Shown here: positions 26,302-34,325 of the stretch, piece after piece
Layout: the number at the start of each line of letters is the position of its first letter
How positions within the stretch are numbered: position 1 is the first letter of the stretch
Assembly (NCBI RefSeq): GCF_003751805.1
Contig: NZ_RKHQ01000001.1
Location: 1,054,001-1,118,000 of the forward strand
Reading direction: 5' to 3'
Length of the DNA: 64,000 nucleotides
Origin: Salana multivorans
GTDB lineage: Bacteria > Actinomycetota > Actinomycetes > Actinomycetales > Beutenbergiaceae
The notes under the pieces: model-generated
What the model was told of the DNA's origin: nothing
Seen by the model: only the letters and a program-made list of their open reading frames with translations
The model's database searches: none
Translations under genes and position numbers: made by a program

Positions 26302-27147
26302 ATGCACCTCGACCCCGCACGGCTCGCGCCCGTCGTCGACGACGACACCGTGGGCGACCTGCGCGCCTGGACCGACGTCGACCTGCCCGGCCTCGACCGT
26401 CGCGCCGACCTCTCCGTCTGGCTGCCGAGCGGCTACGACGACGCGGCCGCGAGCGCCCGCCGCTACCCCGTCGTCTACCTGCACGACGGCGGCAACCTGT
26501 TCCTCCGCGCGACCTCGTTCGCCGGAGCGACCTGGCGCGTCGGCGAGGCGATGAGCGCCCTCGACGCGGAGGGGATCCCCGCCATCGTCGTCGGCATCCC
26601 GAGCCACCCGACCGACCGCGCGGGCGAGTACACGCCGCACCCCCACGCCGAGCACGGCGGCGGACGCGTCGAGGAGTACGCCGTCTTCCTCGCGGACCAC
26701 CTCAAGCCGGCGATCGACCGCGCCCTGCGCACGGAGCCGGGGCCGACCTCGACGATCGTCGCGGGAAGCTCGCTCGGCGCGATCGCCAGCGCCTACCTGT
26801 GGCAGACCCGGCCCGAGTCCTTCGGCGGCGCGGGCCTGTTCTCCACCTCGTTCTGGTTCCCCGGCGAGCGCGCCATCGACGACCTCGCCGCTGCCCTGCG
26901 CGAACCGCGCACCGGCGCCCGCGTCTACCTCGACGTCGGCGGGCGCGAGGGCGCGAACGCGTTCGAGGCCGAGGTCCAGGTCTCCACCTCCGAGCTGGCG
27001 CTGCGCGCCCTGCGCGCCTCCGACGTCCCGGTCCGCTACGTCTACGACTCGACGGCCCCGCACCACGAGGACGCCTGGGCCGAGCGCCTCCCGGCCGCGC
27101 TGCGCTGGCTGCTCGCCGGCTGGGACGCGGGACGGCCCCGCGGGTAG
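26302..27147 (+). CDS. Putative esterase (alpha/beta hydrolase, Fes/EstD type)
   Basis: A 281-residue cytoplasmic alpha/beta hydrolase of the esterase D/enterochelin esterase family. The nucleophile elbow is VAGSSLGAIASAYLW (G-x-S-x-G). The strand-turn VVYLHDGGNLF is typical of the family, and a late His lies in APHHEDAWAERLP. The ATG at 26302 fits the family start. It could cleave acyl-sugars or siderophore esters. Between a VOC gene and the cohesin gene it has no operon partner. Confidence 0.85.
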   Translation: MHLDPARLAPVVDDDTVGDLRAWTDVDLPGLDRRADLSVWLPSGYDDAAASARRYPVVYLHDGGNLFLRATSFAGATWRVGEAMSALDAEGIPAIVVGIPSHPTDRAGEYTPHPHAEHGGGRVEEYAVFLADHLKPAIDRALRTEPGPTSTIVAGSSLGAIASAYLWQTRPESFGGAGLFSTSFWFPGERAIDDLAAALREPRTGARVYLDVGGREGANAFEAEVQVSTSELALRALRASDVPVRYVYDSTAPHHEDAWAERLPAALRWLLAGWDAGRPRG

Positions 27148-27254
27148 GCGGTAGCGAAACACGGCGGGTCCCTCCCCGAAACGACGCGCGCCGCCGACGG
27201 TAACGGCGGGGCAACACGTCCCCGGGAGAGTCGGGAGGCCGACGGGGGCGCCCC

Positions 27255-27281
27255 GACCGGCGGGCGTCGATCCCGCCGGTC
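27255..27281 (+). promoter_or_regulatory. Hairpin in the leader of the cohesin gene
   Basis: GACCGGCGGG (27255-27264) and CCCGCCGGTC (27272-27281) form a perfect 10-bp stem with a seven-base loop, 22 bases before the ATG and just upstream of GGAAGGA. It may stabilise the message or act as an attenuator. No named riboswitch pattern is visible. Confidence 0.4.
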
Positions 27282-27303
27282 CCCCACGGAAGGACCCCCC
27301 ACC

Positions 27304-28131
27304 ATGAGCCCTGCCCCGACGCGACCGTCCCGGGGGTGGCGCCAGCGCCCCGGCGCGACCGCTGGCCGACGCGCAACCACGAGCACCACGCCCGCCCGCA
27401 CCGCCACGCCGATCCGCACCATCGCGGTCCTCGCGCTCGCGACGCTGACCGCGACGATCGCCCCGGCTGCGCTCGCGGCGCCGTCCACGTCGACCCTCAC
27501 GATCACGGCGCCGGCGGAGGTGGCGGTCGAGGAGACCGTCTCCGTCGTCGTCGACCTGGGTGAGGTCACGGACCTCTACTCCTACGCCCTCGACCTCGCC
27601 TACGACGCCGACGTCCTCACGTTCGTCTCCGCGACCGCGCCCGACGGCGGCTTCGACTCGACCGACGCCGACGGCGGACGGGTCGCGGTCGTGCACTCCC
27701 GCCTCGGCACCTCGCCCGGGCTCGCCGGCGAGCTGTCCGTCGAGCTGGTCTTCACCGCCTCCGCACCCGGCGACTCCCAGCTCGTCGTCACCGCGCTCGA
27801 CCTGGTCGGCTCCGACGGCGAGGTCTCCTCGCCCGAGACGCTGCCCGAGACGACCGTGACCGTCCTCGCGCCAGCGCCGTCGGTCTCCCCGTCCCCCTCA
27901 CCGACGACCTCGGCCTCCCTGTCCGCCTCCCCGACGACCTCGGACGGCGCGTCAGGCCCGTCCTCGACGACCGGGTCCGCCCCCGACCCCACCGACACCG
28001 CGACCTCCGGCTCCTCCGGCGGTCGCCTCTCCTCCACCGGCGCCGACGTGCTCCCGCTCCTCCTGGGCGCGCTCGCGCTCACCGGCCTCGGCGCGTTCCT
28101 CGCCGTGCGGCGGAAGGCGGCGCGGCGATGA
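27304..28131 (+). CDS. Wall-anchored cohesin-domain protein
   Basis: A 275-residue exported protein. It has a long signal peptide (basic Arg-rich region, then TIAVLALATLTATIAPAALA, cut near residue 58). One cohesin-like beta-sandwich follows at about residues 62-185, with VSVVVDLGEVTDLYSYALDL and YDADVLTFVSATA matching the cohesin core. A Ser/Pro/Thr linker leads to a sorting signal at the C-terminus: LSSTG, a hydrophobic segment and the basic tail RRKAARR. LSSTG is a variant of the sortase motif LPxTG/LAxTG. It is immediately upstream of a dockerin-bearing amidase, so it is the likely surface receptor for that enzyme. Confidence 0.8.
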   Translation: MSPAPTRPSRGWRQRPGATAGRRATTSTTPARTATPIRTIAVLALATLTATIAPAALAAPSTSTLTITAPAEVAVEETVSVVVDLGEVTDLYSYALDLAYDADVLTFVSATAPDGGFDSTDADGGRVAVVHSRLGTSPGLAGELSVELVFTASAPGDSQLVVTALDLVGSDGEVSSPETLPETTVTVLAPAPSVSPSPSPTTSASLSASPTTSDGASGPSSTTGSAPDPTDTATSGSSGGRLSSTGADVLPLLLGALALTGLGAFLAVRRKAARR

Positions 28132-28181
28132 CCACCCAGCCCGGAGCCCCCGGTCCGACTCCCCCGACCTCGGAGGTCCCC

Positions 28182-30014
28182 ATGCGAGCTGCGCATCGCG
28201 CCCGTCCCATCGTCGCCGTCCTCGCCGTCGGCACCGCGCTCGGCGTCGGCACCGCCCTCCCCGCCTCGGCGGCACCGGTCACGCCGGCCACCGCACCGAT
28301 GCTCGCCCCCTTCTACACGGAGCTGGACCTCACGGGTGACGCCATGGTCACCGTCGCCGACCTCGACGTCGTCGCCGCCGGGCTCGGCGCCGTGAGCGGC
28401 GACGCAGCGTGGAACCCGATCGCCGACGTCGACGGGGACGGGATCCTGACCGTCGCCGACCTGGCGGCGGTCTCGGGACGCATGATCTACGACGACGGGC
28501 CGTTCGAGCTGGTCGAGGCGAGCCTCGTCGACATGCAGGCGGCGATGAACGCGGGCGTCATCACGTCGGCGGACCTGACCTCGGCCTACCTCGAGCGCAT
28601 CGACGCCTACGACACCCGCGTGCCGTCCGGCGGCCGGGCGCTGAACTCGGTCATCACCGCCTCGACGACCGCCGCGCTGACGGCCGCCGCCGAGGCGGAC
28701 GCCGTGCGCGCCGAGGAGGGGATGACGAGCCTGCTGCTGGGGATCCCGGTCGGCCTCAAGGACAACATCGACACGTTCGACCTGCCGACGACCGCGGGCT
28801 GCGCCTGCTGGGAGACCAACCAGACGGCCACCGACGCCACGATCGCGGCGGCGCTGCGCGAGGCGGGGGCCGTCATCGTCGCGAAGACGAGCCTCGACGA
28901 GTTCGCGTTCGGGTTCGTCTCGGAGTTCTCGGCGTTCCTGCCCGGCCCGCCGGGAACGGTCCCGCAGACGACGGCGCTGGTCGCCAGCCCGTACGTGACG
29001 ACCCAGAGCGCCGGCGGCTCCTCGGGCGGGACCGGCGCCGCGGTCGCCGCGAGCCTGGTGGCCGTCGGCTTCGGCACCGACACCGGCGGCTCGATCCGCG
29101 TCCCGTCCTCCTACAACCAGCTCGTCGGCATCCGTCCGACGGTCGGCCTGGTCAGCCGCTCCGGCATCGTCCCGCTGGCGCTCAGCCAGGACACCGCCGG
29201 GCCCCTCGGACGCTCGGTGACGGACGCCGCCGTTGCGCTCGACGCGGTGGTGGGCGTCGACGGGACCGACCCGGTGACGCAGGCGCAGGCCGGTCTCGTC
29301 CCGGAGAGCTACACCGCCTCCCTCGACACCGGCGCGCTCGACGGTGCCCGGATCGGCTACGTCCCCGCGATGGTCGGCACCAACCCGACGACGGTCCGGC
29401 TCTTCCAGCAGGCCCTCGCCGACCTCGAAGACGCGGGCGCCGTCGTCGTCCCGGTGACGCCCCCGTCCGGGTTCGCCGCGGTCCTCGCCGAGCCCAGCGG
29501 CTCGACGAACGAGTTCCGCCACGACCTGGACGCCTACATCGCAGCCAACCTCGACCCGGCCGTCCCCTACCGGAGCCTGCAGGAGATCATCGACTCCGGT
29601 CGGTTCGTCACGGGCCGCCAGGGCTCCTACGTCGCCCGCGCCGCGGTGACCGACGAGACGTACGAGGGGTGGGCCGGTCCCGACGGAACGCACACGCTCG
29701 CGCTCGCCGCCGGCAAGGAGCTGGTGACGGGCATGCTGGACGACGCCGGGCTCGACGCCCTGGTGTACCCGAGCACCAACCCCTACGCGTCGCTCTCGAC
29801 CAACATGCGGCTCAGCCCCAACACGGGGATGCCGGCCGTGACGGTGCCGATGGGCCAGGCGACGCCAGAGGACGGGACCATCGCCGGCGCCGGGGTCAAC
29901 CTGGAGCTGCTCGGGCGCGACTTCGACGAGGGCGGACTGCTCGGCCTGGCGTTCGCCTACGAGCAGGCGACCCAGCACCGCGTCACGCCGACGGGCTACG
30001 GCCCGCTCGGCTGA
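28182..30014 (+). CDS. Secreted amidase with N-terminal dockerin
   Basis: A 610-residue exported enzyme. The start is the ATG at 28182, five bases after GGAGG; an ATG 18 codons upstream overlaps the cohesin stop but lacks this site. The signal peptide ends LPASAAP. Residues about 48-103 are a dockerin with two calcium-binding F-hand repeats, DLTGDAMVTVADL and DVDGDGILTVADL. From about residue 110 there is an amidase-signature domain with catalytic K193 (GLKDN), cis-Ser280 (AGGSSGG) and nucleophile S304 (GTDTGGSIRVP), with the usual 24-residue spacing of the two serines. The substrate is an unknown amide outside the cell. Confidence 0.88.
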   Translation: MRAAHRARPIVAVLAVGTALGVGTALPASAAPVTPATAPMLAPFYTELDLTGDAMVTVADLDVVAAGLGAVSGDAAWNPIADVDGDGILTVADLAAVSGRMIYDDGPFELVEASLVDMQAAMNAGVITSADLTSAYLERIDAYDTRVPSGGRALNSVITASTTAALTAAAEADAVRAEEGMTSLLLGIPVGLKDNIDTFDLPTTAGCACWETNQTATDATIAAALREAGAVIVAKTSLDEFAFGFVSEFSAFLPGPPGTVPQTTALVASPYVTTQSAGGSSGGTGAAVAASLVAVGFGTDTGGSIRVPSSYNQLVGIRPTVGLVSRSGIVPLALSQDTAGPLGRSVTDAAVALDAVVGVDGTDPVTQAQAGLVPESYTASLDTGALDGARIGYVPAMVGTNPTTVRLFQQALADLEDAGAVVVPVTPPSGFAAVLAEPSGSTNEFRHDLDAYIAANLDPAVPYRSLQEIIDSGRFVTGRQGSYVARAAVTDETYEGWAGPDGTHTLALAAGKELVTGMLDDAGLDALVYPSTNPYASLSTNMRLSPNTGMPAVTVPMGQATPEDGTIAGAGVNLELLGRDFDEGGLLGLAFAYEQATQHRVTPTGYGPLG

Positions 30015-30093
30015 TCTGTCCAGCTCGGCCGACCTCGGCCGGGGTCGATCCGGGGGGCGACACCGCCCGGACCGACCCCGGCGGTGGTAGGAT

Positions 30094-30110
30094 GACCGAA
30101 ACTTTCGGTC
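30094..30110. promoter_or_regulatory. LacI-family operator (autoregulatory)
   Basis: GACCGAAACTTTCGGTC is a perfect 8-1-8 inverted repeat of the CGAAA-N-TTTCG type. It directly follows a TAGGAT (30088-30093) that could be the -10 box, so it would cover the transcription start of the LacI gene at 30142. Confidence 0.65.
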
Positions 30111-30141
30111 GATCGACCGCGGGGCTCGGGAAGCAGGTGAC

Positions 30142-31143
30142 ATGCGCGGTCGGAGGGTCACCATCGCGGACGTCGCCGAGGCGGTCGGCGTCTCCGTCCC
30201 CACCGTGTCGAAGGTCCTCAACGGCCGCGCCGACGTCGCCCCGGAGACCCGCCGGCGCGTGGAGCGCGAGCTCGAGACGACGGGCTACCGACGCCGCTCG
30301 AGCTCGACGTCCTCCCAGCTCGAGCTCGTCATCCACGACATCGACACGTCCTGGTCCCTCGAGCTGATCAAGGGCGTCGAGGAGGTCGCGTCCGCCGCAG
30401 GGATCGGGGTCGTCCTCACGACGCTGCACGGGCGCCACCAGCCGTCCCAGTCGTGGACCGAGGGCGTCCTCCTCCGGCGGCCGATCGGCGTCATCATGGT
30501 CATGTCGGTGCTGGCCGACGTGCAGTACGAGCTGCTGGCGGCCCGCTCCATCCCCGCCGTCGTCGTCGACACTTTCGGAGCGCCGCCCGCGGCGGTCCCG
30601 ACCGTCGGCTCCAACAACTGGTTCGGCGGGCTCGACGCCACGCGCCACCTGCTGGCGCTCGGCCACCGGCGGATCGGGATGATCTCCGGTCCGGACGCGA
30701 TGATGTGCTCGCGCGCCAGGGTCGACGGGTACCGGAGCGCGCACGACGAGCTGGACGTGCCGTGCGACCCCCAGCTCGTGCGCTGGGGCAACTTCGAGGT
30801 CAGCGGCGGCTACGAGCACGCCCGGTCGCTGCTCTCCCTCCCGCACCCTCCGACCGCCATCTTCGCCGGGTCGGACCACCAGGCGGTCGGCGTCATGCGC
30901 GCGGCTCGCGAGCTCGGGCTGCGGGTGCCCGAGGACCTCTCGATCGTCGGCTACGACGACCTCCCGTTCGCCGACTGGCTCGCGCCCCGGCTCACCACGG
31001 TCGACCAGCCGCTCCAGCAGATGGCGGCGGAGGCGACGATCATGCTGCTCGACCTGCACCGCGGCGCGGTGGCGAGGTCGCCGCGCGTCGACCTCGCCAC
31101 CGCGCTCGTGGTCCGCGAGTCGACCGCGCCGCCGGGCGGCTGA
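30142..31143 (+). CDS. LacI family regulator
   Basis: A 333-residue repressor with HTH VTIADVAEAVGVSVPTVSKVLN at the very N-terminus and an effector domain containing LVIHDIDTSWSLELIKGVEE and LSIVGYDDLPFADWLAPRLT, resembling actinobacterial xylose/xyloside-type LacI proteins. The perfect GACCGAAACTTTCGGTC repeat 31 bases before its start implies autoregulation. It converges with the Gfo/ThuA operon; whether it controls that operon or distant genes is not shown by the sequence. Confidence 0.92.
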   Translation: MRGRRVTIADVAEAVGVSVPTVSKVLNGRADVAPETRRRVERELETTGYRRRSSSTSSQLELVIHDIDTSWSLELIKGVEEVASAAGIGVVLTTLHGRHQPSQSWTEGVLLRRPIGVIMVMSVLADVQYELLAARSIPAVVVDTFGAPPAAVPTVGSNNWFGGLDATRHLLALGHRRIGMISGPDAMMCSRARVDGYRSAHDELDVPCDPQLVRWGNFEVSGGYEHARSLLSLPHPPTAIFAGSDHQAVGVMRAARELGLRVPEDLSIVGYDDLPFADWLAPRLTTVDQPLQQMAAEATIMLLDLHRGAVARSPRVDLATALVVRESTAPPGG

Positions 31144-31156
31144 GCCCGCCCGGCGC

Positions 31157-31184
31157 ACGGCCGCCCCGTCAACCCGTCGGCCGT
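31157..31184. terminator. Hairpin between convergent LacI and Gfo genes
   Basis: ACGGCCG (31157-31163) and CGGCCGT (31178-31184) form a 7-bp GC stem between the two stop codons. An alternative outer pairing GCACGGC/GCCGTGC exists. Modest evidence for a shared terminator. Confidence 0.35.
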
Positions 31185-32296
31185 CAGCCGTGCCAGACGT
31201 CGAACGGCGTCAGCGGCACGATCTCGGGGCGCTGCGGGCAGGTCGCCATGAGCACGCGGGACCCCTCGCGCGCCGAGTCCAGCAGCCCGCTCATGATGTC
31301 CATGACGTGCAGCCCGATGGCGCCGCTCGCGCGCGGTGAGCCGTCGCCCTGCCGCGGGAGGCCGGCCGCGCCGACCATCTCCAGCAGACCGACACCCCGC
31401 GAGCCGTCGACGAACCCCGCGCTCGGCGGCACCTCGCGCCACTCCCCGTCACCGCGGGTCAGCACCTCGACGGTGCCGCCGAAGCCGTTGGGATCGGGGA
31501 CGACGAGCGAGCCGTCCTCGCCGTGGACCTCGATCGGACGCGCCCGCGAGCCGAACCCGTCGAAGCTCACCGTGATCGTCGAGATCGCGCCGTCGACGTG
31601 CTCGAGCGTCCCCGCGACGTGCGTCGCCACCTCCACCGGCACGCTCTGCCCGGCGCGCGGTCCCGACCCGATGGTGCGCGTCCCGCGCAGGCTCGACGCC
31701 GCACCGGTGACGGCGCGGACCGGCCCGAGCAGGTGCACGAGGCTCGTGAGGTAGTACGGCCCCATGTCCAGGAGCGGACCGCCGCCCGCCGCGTAGTAGA
31801 AGTCGGGGTTGGGGTGCCACGACTCGTGCCCGGGCGAGATCCACGTCGCGACCGCCGACGTCGGACGGCCGATCCGACCTCCGTCGACGCACGCCCGCGC
31901 CGTCTGGACGCCGGTCCCGAGCACGGTGTCCGGCGCGCAGCCGAGCATCGTCCCGGCCGCGCCGGCGGCCTCGACCACGTCGAACGCCTGGGACAGCGTC
32001 GCCGCGATCGGCTTCTCGCCCAGCCGGTGCTTGCCGGCGGCGGCGCACGCGAGCGCGACGGCGGCGTGGGCCGCGGGCGTGGTGAGGTCCAGGACGGTCT
32101 CCACCTCCGGCATGTCGAGCATCTCCGCCAGGGTGCAGCCCCGGGCGCCGAGTCGCTGCGCCTGCGTCCTCACCCGCTCCGGGTCGAGGTCGGCGACGGC
32201 GACGATCCGGACCCGCGGGTGGTCGGCGAGCGTCGCGAGGTAGGCCTCGAGGATGACCCCGAGACCGACTATGCCGACTCCGTGCGGCTCGCCCAC
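31184..32296 (-). CDS. Gfo/Idh/MocA family oxidoreductase
   Basis: A 370-residue NAD(P)-dependent dehydrogenase. The Rossmann motif is VGIVGLGVILEAYLATLADHP, the EKP motif is LGEKPIAAT, and the C-terminal sheet domain carries GGGPLLDMGPYYLTSLVHLLG. The GTG at 32294-32296 overlaps the end of the ThuA-like gene by 28 bases and places the glycine motif about eight residues in. It is the last gene of the GH10-Gfo-ThuA-Gfo operon. ThuA and Gfo proteins commonly work together on sugars; the reaction is unknown. Confidence 0.88.
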   Translation of the reverse strand: MGEPHGVGIVGLGVILEAYLATLADHPRVRIVAVADLDPERVRTQAQRLGARGCTLAEMLDMPEVETVLDLTTPAAHAAVALACAAAGKHRLGEKPIAATLSQAFDVVEAAGAAGTMLGCAPDTVLGTGVQTARACVDGGRIGRPTSAVATWISPGHESWHPNPDFYYAAGGGPLLDMGPYYLTSLVHLLGPVRAVTGAASSLRGTRTIGSGPRAGQSVPVEVATHVAGTLEHVDGAISTITVSFDGFGSRARPIEVHGEDGSLVVPDPNGFGGTVEVLTRGDGEWREVPPSAGFVDGSRGVGLLEMVGAAGLPRQGDGSPRASGAIGLHVMDIMSGLLDSAREGSRVLMATCPQRPEIVPLTPFDVWHG

Positions 32297-32973
32297 AGCA
32301 GCCCCCTCTCCACGATCGTGCGGACGCTCGGGTGCTCCAGCACGTCCGGCGAGTGGCCCGGCGTCGCGACGAACACGCGGCCGGCGCCCCACAGGCGGGT
32401 CCACACGGCCGGCGAGACGATCGGGCGGTGCCACGGGTGCCACGGCCGGACCGGGTGGGTCGTCGTCGCGAGGACGTCGACGAGGTCGTCGTGCAGGACC
32501 CAGTACTGCTCGGTCTCCAGCTCGAAGTCCTCGATCCCGGCGGTGATCGGGTGCTCCCGCCCGAGCTCGGTGATCTCCACCGTGTACGGCAGGTAGTTGT
32601 CGCTCGCGTCGCCCTCCCGCAGGTGCGGCTCCTTGCCCGGGTGGGTGGCGAACTGCCCGCCGACGAGCTGGAGGTAGTCGGAGCTGTTGCGGTAGGAGTC
32701 GGCGATCCCCCCGTGCCACCCGGCGAGGCCGAGCCCCTGCTCGACCGCCCGCCGCAGACCCGTGAGCGCGTCCCACGAGATCTCGGACATGGTCACGGAC
32801 TGCAGGACGAGGTCGAGCGCGGCCATCCGGTCGGCGTCGGCGTACACCTCGTTGTCGGTCTCGATGCTCACCTCGAACCCGTTCTCCCTCAGGAACGGGA
32901 TGAACAGGTCGGTCGCAGCCTCCGGCTGGTGACCGTCCCAGCCACCGCGCACCACCATGGCGCGTCGCGTCAT
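32269..32973 (-). CDS. ThuA-like domain protein
   Basis: A 234-residue protein of the ThuA (trehalose utilization) family, which has a glutamine-amidotransferase-like fold without the usual catalytic Cys. Visible blocks are MVVRGGWDGHQPEAATDLFIPFL at the N-terminus, GLAGWHGGIADSYRNSSDY, HPITAGIEDFELETEQYWVL and VFVATPGHSPDVLEHPSVR. ThuA proteins act on keto-sugar metabolism, possibly as isomerases. It lies between two Gfo/Idh/MocA genes in one operon, which is a frequent grouping. Confidence 0.9.
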   Translation of the reverse strand: MTRRAMVVRGGWDGHQPEAATDLFIPFLRENGFEVSIETDNEVYADADRMAALDLVLQSVTMSEISWDALTGLRRAVEQGLGLAGWHGGIADSYRNSSDYLQLVGGQFATHPGKEPHLREGDASDNYLPYTVEITELGREHPITAGIEDFELETEQYWVLHDDLVDVLATTTHPVRPWHPWHRPIVSPAVWTRLWGAGRVFVATPGHSPDVLEHPSVRTIVERGLLWASRTESA

Positions 32974-33064
32974 GCGTCTTCCTCTCTCTTTGCTCTCGTT
33001 GCTCTCGTTGACCGATCGGGTGTCCCGGTCGGTCGTCCTCGCTCCGGCGCGCGACGCGGCCGGC

Positions 33065-34255
33065 TCAGTCCAGGGCGACGGAGGTCAGCCGCGACTCGTC
33101 CGCCGCGCTGCGCTGCACGGCGTCGAGCACGCGCTGGACCTGCAGCGCCTCGGCGAACGACGGGGACGCCTCGCCCTGCCCCGCGATGGCGCGCACCAGG
33201 TCGACCACCTGGTGCGTGAAGCCGTGCTCGTACCCGATGCCGTGCCCGGTCGGCCACCAGGCCGACATGTAGGGGTGCTCCGGCTCCGTCGCGAGGACCC
33301 GCCGGAAGCCCGCCGGCCCCGGCGCGGTCGCGTCGTACACCTCGAGCTCGTTGCTGCGCTCGTAGTCGAACGCCACCGAGCCGAGCGTGCCGTTGATCTC
33401 GATCCGGTTGGCGTTGCGCCGTCCGGTCGCCATCCGGGTCGCCTCGAAGACGCCGAGGGCCCCGGTGGCGAACCGCGCCGTGAACGCCGCCGCGTCGTCG
33501 ACTGTGACGGCCTCCCGCTCCCCCTCGACCCGGCCGCGGCCCCCGAGGCCGACCTGCTCGGTGAGCGTCGGGCGCGTCGGGACGAAGGTGCGCAGGACGG
33601 CGGAGACGTCGCGGATCGGCGAGCCGAGCAGCCACTGGGCCGTGTCGATCGAGTGGGCGCCGATGTCCCCCAGGGTTCCGCTGCCGGCCTTCGCGGCGTC
33701 GAGCCGCCACGTCATGGGGGCGTCGGGGTCGACCAGCCAGTCCTGGAGGTACTGCGCGCGGACGTGTCGCACCTCGCCGAGCGCCCCGGCGGCGAGGAGC
33801 TCGCGGGCGAGGGCGAGGGCCGGGGTGCGGCGGTAGCTGAACCCGCACATCGCGACCGTCCCGGACCGGCGGGCGGCCGCCGCGGCCGCCGCGGTCATCG
33901 TCTCGGCCTCCTCGACGGAGTTCGCGAGGGGCTTCTCGCACAGCACGTGCTTGCCGGCCTCGAGCGCGGCGACGGCGATCTCGGCGTGCAGGTCGCCCGG
34001 CGTGCAGATGTCCACCACGTCGACGTCATCACGCGCGACGACGTCACGCCAGTCCGTCGACACCTCGCGCCAGCCGAACCCGGCGCCGAGGGCGTCGGCG
34101 CGCTCGCGGTCGCGCCCGACGAGCACGGCGAGCTCGGGACGGCGGGGCAGGTCGAAGAACGACCCGGCGGTGCGCCACGCGTGGCTGTGCGCCCGCCCCA
34201 TGAACCCGGCTCCGACGAGGGCGACCCTCAGCACGGGACCTGACTGTGCGCCCAC
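33065..34255 (-). CDS. Gfo/Idh/MocA family oxidoreductase
   Basis: A 396-residue dehydrogenase with Rossmann motif LRVALVGAGFMGRAHSHAWR, EKP motif in LCEKPLANSVEEAE, and a conserved GTLGDIGAHSIDTAQWLLG in the catalytic domain (Asp and His of the active-site helix). The length is that of the larger family branch found with ThuA partners. It is the second gene of the operon behind the GH10 enzyme and is probably cytoplasmic. Its substrate is likely a sugar or keto-sugar released from xylan- or plant-derived oligosaccharides. Confidence 0.9.
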   Translation of the reverse strand: MGAQSGPVLRVALVGAGFMGRAHSHAWRTAGSFFDLPRRPELAVLVGRDRERADALGAGFGWREVSTDWRDVVARDDVDVVDICTPGDLHAEIAVAALEAGKHVLCEKPLANSVEEAETMTAAAAAAARRSGTVAMCGFSYRRTPALALARELLAAGALGEVRHVRAQYLQDWLVDPDAPMTWRLDAAKAGSGTLGDIGAHSIDTAQWLLGSPIRDVSAVLRTFVPTRPTLTEQVGLGGRGRVEGEREAVTVDDAAAFTARFATGALGVFEATRMATGRRNANRIEINGTLGSVAFDYERSNELEVYDATAPGPAGFRRVLATEPEHPYMSAWWPTGHGIGYEHGFTHQVVDLVRAIAGQGEASPSFAEALQVQRVLDAVQRSAADESRLTSVALD

Positions 34256-34325
34256 GGCGCCTCCTTCTTCGATCGTGACGGACGTGGCTCGTGACGGACC
34301 ACGACCGGCCGGGGACGGCGGTCGG

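Noticed and set aside
27148-27303. Possible cyclic-dinucleotide riboswitch before the cohesin gene
   Set aside because: Short GC-rich repeats and GGTAGCG/GAAAC strings are present, but their order does not fit GEMM or ydaO consensus. Only a simple hairpin is supported.
28128-28181. Upstream ATG of the dockerin-amidase overlapping the cohesin stop
   Set aside because: The ATG at 28182 has GGAGG at correct spacing and begins directly with a signal peptide, while the upstream 18 residues are Pro/Thr-rich and unsupported.
27600-30221. An 873-residue open frame opposite the cohesin and amidase genes
   Set aside because: No recognisable domain, biased composition, and it would cover two genes with signal peptides and catalytic motifs.
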